NCBI GenBank assembly: GCA_009761415.1
Contig: QUOL01000012.1
Coordinates: 821,001-885,000, forward strand
From: Sarcomyxa edulis
Lineage: Eukaryota; Basidiomycota; Agaricomycetes; Agaricales; Mycenaceae
Direction of reading: 5' to 3'
Length of the DNA stretch: 64,000 bases
Shown: piece by piece, positions 58,815 to 64,000 of the stretch
Position numbering within the stretch: the stretch's first letter is position 1
Layout of the letters: every line of letters begins with the position of its first letter
Notes under the pieces: model-generated
The model's input: the letters and a program-made list of their open reading frames with translations, nothing else
What the model was told of the DNA's origin: nothing
The model's database searches: none
Made by a program: the position numbers and the translations under genes

Positions 58815-60487
58815 ATGCTTCTACGGTCTTTGTTCTCTGCTCAGCGTCCCAGGACTCCCCTTCCAACTCTCTTCGTCCGGTCTGTCGCTTCCGGGTCCAA
58901 TGGTCATAATCAAGCCATCATCGATATGTTGAACCAGCGTACGTTTCATTGTGACTTTTCAATATATAGATACTGACGGTACGCGTCTTCAGATATGGAG
59001 GCTGAGGAGCGGAGCAAAGAGAGAAATGGGTACAAAGTACGAGCCTTTGCGAATGCAATAAAGGTAATAAATCGCCTCGACCATACGATACGGTCAGTAG
59101 ACGATGTTAGAAATGTATGTTTTCTCGGATGAGTCTCCTTATGAGTGTCTTAACTCAAATCTGCTCTAGGTGAGAGGATTTGGTCCCGGCATTGTTAGAC
59201 GACTGGAGGATTTTTTGATGGGAGCACCTGTGAGTATGTGTTGTGAGCATCCCATGCAACACATACCTATAACTTTACCCCAGGAAGCTACCAATGCGGA
59301 CAAGGAGCTAGAAAAACAACGAACTAAGACCAAGAGTGACCTACAGACTGTTCATGGTATAGGGTATGTGATAGAACTAGTTGCAATACGTGCTCCCTCA
59401 TTAATGGTCATGTACAGTTCCACAAAAGCACGTCAGCTCGTCGAAGCTGGATGCACGAAAATATCCGACTTGGAACAACCCCAGTATTTCGAGATGCTGA
59501 CGAGCGCCATGAAAATCGGATTTCAGTATCATAGTCACATCAAGGAGCCTGTACAGCGCCATGAATCAGAGCTCGCGACAGTGAGTCCCAAGCAATTGTA
59601 TGTCTTGACGTTGTTCCTTGCCAATGCGCTGTCTCTAGCAATTTATTCGAGATCATATATCCCCGAAATTCGAGATCATGCTTCTGGGAAGTTAGTACGT
59701 AGCTTTTTGTCTTGCGTCTATGCTTTCACGAATTACAAGAACACTGTAGTCGTAGAGGCGCACCCACTTCTTCCGATATCGACATTGCGCTTTTCCACCC
59801 GGCCCACGTACAAATCCCTACACCCCCTCGTGACGGCTTACGAATCACACCCGGTCGTAAAACCGACCCTCTGAGACCTCGCCGCCTTGACGGGAAAGCT
59901 CGGAGGGCTTCCCTCTTAATCCAGGAAGTTATCCTTCCTTTGAAGGACCGTGGCCTCATTGCCGCGACGTTGTCTGAAGGAGAAGCAAAATGGCAAGGAG
60001 TCGTGCGATTACCTGAACGAGAACAAAGTTCTTGGAATAAAACAAATGATAGGCTTTTGGGGATCAAAGAGGGACGGGGTGTGTTCCGCAGGATGGACAT
60101 CAGGTTTGTTACCTCTGGAGTCCCTCACAATGAATTGATGACTGAAGACAATTTTTTAGCATGGTGCCACTCAGGTCCAAAGGCGCGGCGATGGTATCGC
60201 TGACTGGTGACACTGAATTCAACAGAGACGTACGTCTCAGGGCGGTGAAGCTCGGTATGCACCTGAACGAATACGGGCTATGGCGCTGGCGGAACGCAGA
60301 TGGGTCCCTTCTAGATGAATCCAAGGAGGAGTCCGATTCGAAAAAAACCGATGGATCCTGGGAGCTCGTACGGGCAGAAACTGAGGAAGAAATCCTGGAA
60401 GAAATTGGGATGGAGTACATCGAACCAGAGAAAAGGAATTTTGCGTTTTTGACTCTTCCGCAGGGTAGACCGAAGAAGAGGGTGTGA
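58815..60487 (+). CDS. Family X DNA polymerase (Pol beta-like), probably mitochondrial
   Basis: The polymerase domain fills single-nucleotide gaps in base excision repair. The ATG at 58815 starts MLLRSLFSAQRPRTPLPTLF and VRSVASGSNGHNQAIIDML. The opening segment is Arg/Ser/Leu-rich and free of acidic residues, a good mitochondrial presequence. The 8-kDa lyase part follows: MEAEERSKERNGYKVRAFAN, AIKVINRLDHTIRSVDDV and VRGFGPGIVRRLEDFLMG. The helix-hairpin-helix segment has VHGIGSTKARQLVEAGCTKI. The catalytic part, joined by an intron with a GTACGT donor at 59697, reads MLLGSYRRGAPTSSDIDIAL. This is the X-family G-S/G-x-R-R-G motif with the metal-binding D-x-D. FRRMDIR supplies the third carboxylate. 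The C-terminal part has TGDTEFNRDVRLRAVKLGMH, LNEYGLWR and EEEILEEIGMEYIEPEKRNF. No BRCT domain is seen, unlike Pol4 and Pol lambda. Confidence 0.87.
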
Positions 60488-60894
60488 TTCTGTCTAGCAA
60501 TCTTGCTCATTCAAATCCAATATGTAGGTGTTTTTTGGCCTCTACTTCGAGTTCTTGTTTATATCATACTATCATACTTGCACCTACTCATTTAATACAT
60601 ATTCCTTCACCCGAGGATAGGGACTCTCACGACGAAGAAGCACCTGGTCTCTAAGTTGGTCGTTCCCGAAATGGATATCGATGTCCACGAGTTGATAGAC
60701 GAGCTTGCAATTGCATGGAAACAAATCAATGCGAGGTATTTGTAGGCAAGTGGATACGTATAATTCTCGACGAAGAGAAAGGACCGAATGATATAGTGAA
60801 TGAGATGGTATACTTTTGCGTCAAAACATGAGTGGCGTAGGCTAAATAAAAAAAAAGGGAGAAACAAAGACTAGAAGAACGACCTTCCAAAGCT
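60488..60894. terminator. Convergent 3' flank between Pol X and qng1 genes
   Basis: About 400 bases between convergent stop codons contain AT-rich tracts (for example aaaaaaaaaggg near 60848) but no gene. Confidence 0.4.
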
Positions 60895-62431
60895 CTAGTA
60901 CCAAATGCTTCTCGTACGATGTGTAGGCACCATTTCAGCCGTCTCGATACCTTCAATCTTCTCTTCACCTCCTTCGACTCGCTTTGCTAAATCCCACAGA
61001 TAGAAATCAATCAAAACACTGCTTACACCCTCTCCCTCATTCGTATCTCGGCCGTCATCACCATCATCCAAAATCAACCGACAGATCTCTTCTCGTACCC
61101 GCTCAACAGCCACGATACTAGAAGCCCTCAAACTCAACTCCTCCCTCGATCCCGGCTCCAGTGGCGTACCCGCCCGCAACATCCGGATTAATGATGGCGG
61201 ATATGTCAGGATACGCAGATGATGCAATATCTGAGGGACGCGGTAATCTGCGAACATGGTCAATTGGTGAATAGCGGGTCCTCGGGATCCTGGGAAAAGG
61301 GGGTGGCGCTTTATTGGTGGGAGAGGGTAGAAAGCTGCCCAGGTCTCTGCCACTAGGATTTGGGTGCGTTTCCAAAGGCAGACTGTGTAGCGTATGAAGA
61401 AATCAGTTCGAGCATCGGTTTAAGAGTCGGTAGTGAACCTACCTTTGCGGCCTTCGAACCAGACTTCGTCGCGGAAAGACGGGAACGTTTCTGCAACCAT
61501 ATGTACAAGTTCGAGAGCCGTTCCCTCTCCGTTGTATGTTCTCTGGAATTCATCCAGGAAGCCTAGGTATGAACCTCCAAAACTCTGTAGTAATGCTGCT
61601 TAGAGATCACTTTGGGGAGATGTTGTGGCACAACTCACAGCACAAAGAATGAAGCCAACTTCACGCATGACAGCTATACGCTCTTTGAGTAGGGGCATCA
61701 ACTCGTTGCATTGATCGGCGCCACGGAAGACGTCTTCTATCACAGAATCAGGACAGAGAGTCTCCGAGGAGTAGAAATTCGGATCTGTTATTGGGACACC
61801 GTTCTCCAAGGCTTGCACATAGTAGTTAGCGGGATGATATACAAGGAGGTACGTGAGTTCATAATACCTCGATTGAGAGACGCCACAAGACTCCAATACC
61901 CAGTCCACACCTTACTTCCTTCCTTCTCCCATCCTTCGCGCCACAGTACACCGTAACGATCGGGTTTACCTTCCTTTTCTGACCAAAAACTGAAATTCAG
62001 AGATGAGATCAGGAAAATCCAGTTTAGAACTGCTTTATTCAAGGAATCTCGAGGATCGTAAGGCTCGGCTGGGCAGATATGAAGTGGATGGGTTCGCCAT
62101 GTACGAGGCGTGTATGATTCGGATTGGAGTCTTTGATGGATCTGTGGAGATTGAATATAAATATCAAAGGGCTATAGATTCTGATGAGACTTGCATGCTG
62201 AGCTGCCGATTTCACTCCTTCGTCGCTTATGTGCACGAGATCAGTTTTCTGGGAGGAATCGGAAGTGTCAACCATTCAAGTAATCCTACTAGAAGAGACC
62301 TAACTCACTTGATACGCAAATAAGGTGCTCGCTATGACAGGGTTCACGAGCTCTGGGGAGTCCTGGATCCAAGTCTCTACCTTTTCGCCGAGAGTCAAGG
62401 TATCGGCCGAATCAAGAGCTTGCATTGACAT
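60895..62431 (-). CDS. qng1: Queuosine 5'-phosphate N-glycosidase, Qng1 (DUF2419)
   Basis: Qng1 releases queuine from queuosine 5'-phosphate so it can be reused for tRNA modification. The ATG at 62431 starts MSMQALDSADTLTLGEKVET, then NPVIASTLFAYQ. An internal exon near 62200-62260 gives the region of SDEGVKSAAQH. TWRTHPLHICPAEPYDPRD, VLNWIFLISSLNFSFWSEK and YGVLWREGWEKEGSKVWTGY lead to WSLVASLNRALENGVPITDP and FYSSETLCP. Then come SFGGSYLGFLDEFQRTYNGE, HMVAETFPSFRDEVWFEGRK, VCLWKRTQILVAETWAAFYP and the hallmark LTMFADYRVPQILHHLRIL with its catalytic-pocket aspartate. RASSIVAVERVREEI and VLIDFYLWDLAKR follow, and the end HRTRSIWY resembles the vertebrate C-terminus. The pocket residues are kept, so an active enzyme is expected. 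The first splice sites are the least certain part. Confidence 0.87.
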
Positions 62432-62954
62432 CGATCGGGTGAATGGAAGGTTTCACGGTGATCTTTTCTGAACAATTATCGTATCAAGTCAAGCTGCAGA
62501 TCAGCAGAGTATTCACCGAGAAGAAAGTGAGGTGGCAAGCTGCAATGCGTTGTAAAAAATGGCCAGGAGTCGGATCCGAATGGCCAAATTTTGAGTGATA
62601 GAGTTCCCGATCCACGTGGGAACCCGATCATTACACCGATCACATAGCATTGGCGTTGAATACGACACCCAAACGACCCCAGTTTGTAAACGGTGGAGGA
62701 ACACAAGAAGATAGCGAGACATGGTGGTCCTGAGAAGAGTCCCCGATCTTAGCCATCGCTTAGCGGAAGCTTAACCATCATTCCACGCTAAAAAGTTAGA
62801 TGTGATGATGTCATACCAGTGAGCTTGAAAGTATGTCGAGCGCTCAAGTATGGGAGCCCCTTAGGTCCGTAAAAGGTCCGTATGGCATGTTATTACAAAA
62901 GTAGTATCAATGATGTACACAGTCCAATGATCTTTGATTTCGATGTCAGTGGCA
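62432..62954. other. Short intergenic region, no confident gene
   Basis: A 69-codon minus-strand frame at 62513-62722 (MSRYLLVFLHRLQTGVVWVS and onwards) has a methionine start but no family resemblance. It could equally be part of the qng1 promoter and leader. Confidence 0.4.
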
Positions 62955-63659
62955 TCAAGTGCTCGTTTCAGTTCTTTCTTCGAGGGTCTTTCATACGGCG
63001 AAAGTCAGCAATCATAACGCGGAAGGTGGGTAAGAATATCAGACTCACCTCCTTCTTAGGTATACTAGAAGGGGCGTCTTTAGCAGATGCTTGTCCTTCC
63101 AAGACCATCTCCCCATGTTCCTTCAGTCCGGGCTGTACGTTTAGCACATCAGAACGCGAGTACATATCCCAGGAAACATGATAGATTGCACCTGTCCCAG
63201 AAGCTGAACGAGAAACAAGTTTTAGGGTCAATACGATCTTTGAAAGAGTGGGTTACTGACTGTTCCGCGTGTCTTCTGCGTTTGAACGCAGCATCAGGAT
63301 CATGTTACACTGGTAATCAAAGATTATCACGTACTTGTGCGTAGCCTGCAGATAGATTCATCAGCTATCAGCACAAAACCTCACAAGACGTGGAGCACTC
63401 ACCAATGACTTGCTCTTTGAATGGAATCTTCTCTCCTTCAACAGCAAGGCCGTGCTGGTGAAGGTGACTATGCTTTGGGTGCACCTCAGTACCATCTCCA
63501 GGCGAAGTAGATGCTATCAGATCTTTCAGTCATTGGATAAGATAGAGAGAAAGACGTCGATTGATTTCCACCTTGTTGAGGTGCCGTGTCCGATCTCGAG
63601 GGCGTGACGACCTCAGAGGGGAGACGAGCGTGGTGGGTTTGATTTCTAGTAGATTCCAT
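62955..63659 (-). CDS. Small conserved fungal protein of unknown function, built from micro-exons
   Basis: Seven exons join in frame: 63659-63572, 63522-63403, 63345-63335, 63275-63261, 63203-63192, 63132-63049 and 62987-62955. They total 363 nt, a 120-residue protein. Exons 3-5 are only 11, 15 and 12 nt. Introns are 49, 57, 59, 57, 59 and 61 bases with GT..AG ends. The product starts MESTRNQTHHARLPSEVVTP. It then has GTEVHPKHSHLHQHGLAVEG and EGEKIPFKEQVIGYAQKTRG. The conserved core ends TLLGQPGLKEHGEMVLEG and QASAKDAPSSIPKKE. The core K-E-Q-V-I-G-(Y/V)-A-x-K-T-R-G-T-x-L-G-x-P-x-x-K-E-x-G fits a family of small fungal proteins that I remember only as hypothetical. It looks soluble and helical. 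The tail after PKKE either splices to 62987-62955 or reads on to a stop at 62968-62970. Confidence 0.62.
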
Positions 63660-63706
63660 TGCTTGACTTCGATGACTAGTCGTGTTGCAGATGATGAGTA
63701 GATGCG

Positions 63707-63720
63707 AGTACTTAAGTACT
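63707..63720. promoter_or_regulatory. Perfect 14-bp palindrome AGTACTTAAGTACT upstream of the micro-exon gene
   Basis: The palindrome lies 48 bases before the ATG at 63659 on the minus strand, and half of it repeats just after (acttaag). It may be a binding site for a dimeric regulator or simply part of the 5' leader. Confidence 0.3.
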
Positions 63721-64000
63721 TAAGAGTAAGAGACGAGGAACTTTGCAGCGCTGCGGCTTGGCCTTGACCTACTGTGACGTCATAGACACTCAAAGTGGCA
63801 GCCAGTCCTCGGGCACTACGGGCGTTGATGTTCTCGTGTATTATTCTACACCATCGCGTTTAAATACAGCACAGGTAAGTACATCGAATATACACGAACT
63901 ACATACAAGTCCTACTGACCCAGAATCAACTAGTATGATCGTTGTAGGCCAATGGGGGAGGTTCGTCCACATCTGAATAATCGGATCCAGAGATACGAGA
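63721..64000. other. Window end, no confident gene
   Basis: A 77-codon plus-strand frame (63743-63976) has no domain. The region may be the promoter of a gene lying beyond the window. Confidence 0.35.

Overview
The window is nuclear DNA from a filamentous basidiomycete, most likely an Agaricomycete (mushroom-forming fungus). Genes are dense and split by many short introns of about 49-70 bp with GT..AG ends. The recognisable proteins are typical of mushrooms: Egt1, a polyporopepsin-type aspartic protease, a Cre1/Mig1 zinc-finger repressor, Sfh1, an Avl9-type DENN protein and a heme oxygenase. There are no operons, plasmid or phage genes. Exon boundaries below were read by eye from splice signals, frame and family knowledge; no alignment or RNA data were available.

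Layout. 0.7-2.2 kb: a polytopic membrane protein. 2.5-3.7 kb: a MYND zinc-finger gene with an apparent frameshift. 3.9-7.6 kb: an old tandem duplication carrying two copies of an uncharacterised two-repeat protein and, in the first copy, a decayed 5' fragment of the S28 serine peptidase that is complete at 7.2-9.5 kb. 9.8-11.4 kb: an Hst2-type sirtuin. 12.8-14.2 kb: an alpha/beta hydrolase. 14.6-15.9 kb: a mitochondrial-looking protein with two DCoH-like domains. 16.7-20.0 kb: AMP deaminase. 20.4-22.2 kb: orphan exons and decayed coding sequence. 22.7-27.1 kb: a small unknown protein divergent from the ribonucleotide reductase large subunit. 27.6-28.7 kb: a secreted protein. 28.9-32.6 kb: Avl9. 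34.0-35.9 kb: an aspartic protease. 36.2-38.9 kb: a thioesterase-like protein and a PL14-like lyase. 39.0-42.0 kb: a gamma-butyrobetaine/trimethyllysine dioxygenase divergent from a DHHC palmitoyltransferase. 43.2-46.7 kb: Egt1. 47.6-50.5 kb: a gelsolin-repeat protein and heme oxygenase. 50.6-51.2 kb: a MITE-like element. 51.7-53.9 kb: Cre1, followed by about 2.7 kb without a confident gene. 56.7-60.5 kb: Sfh1 divergent from an X-family DNA polymerase. 60.9-62.4 kb: queuosine-nucleotide glycosidase Qng1. 63.0-63.7 kb: a small gene built largely of micro-exons.

Most genes are housekeeping functions acting independently: nucleotide supply (RNR1, AMP deaminase), chromatin and DNA repair (Sfh1, sirtuin, Pol X), and secretion or proteolysis. 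The least-described material is the two-repeat protein family and its tandem duplication, the micro-exon genes (exons of 4, 8, 10, 11, 12 and 15 nt in three genes), the DCoH-like tandem protein lacking the catalytic HHP motif, and the 516-bp terminal-inverted-repeat element in front of the heme oxygenase gene.
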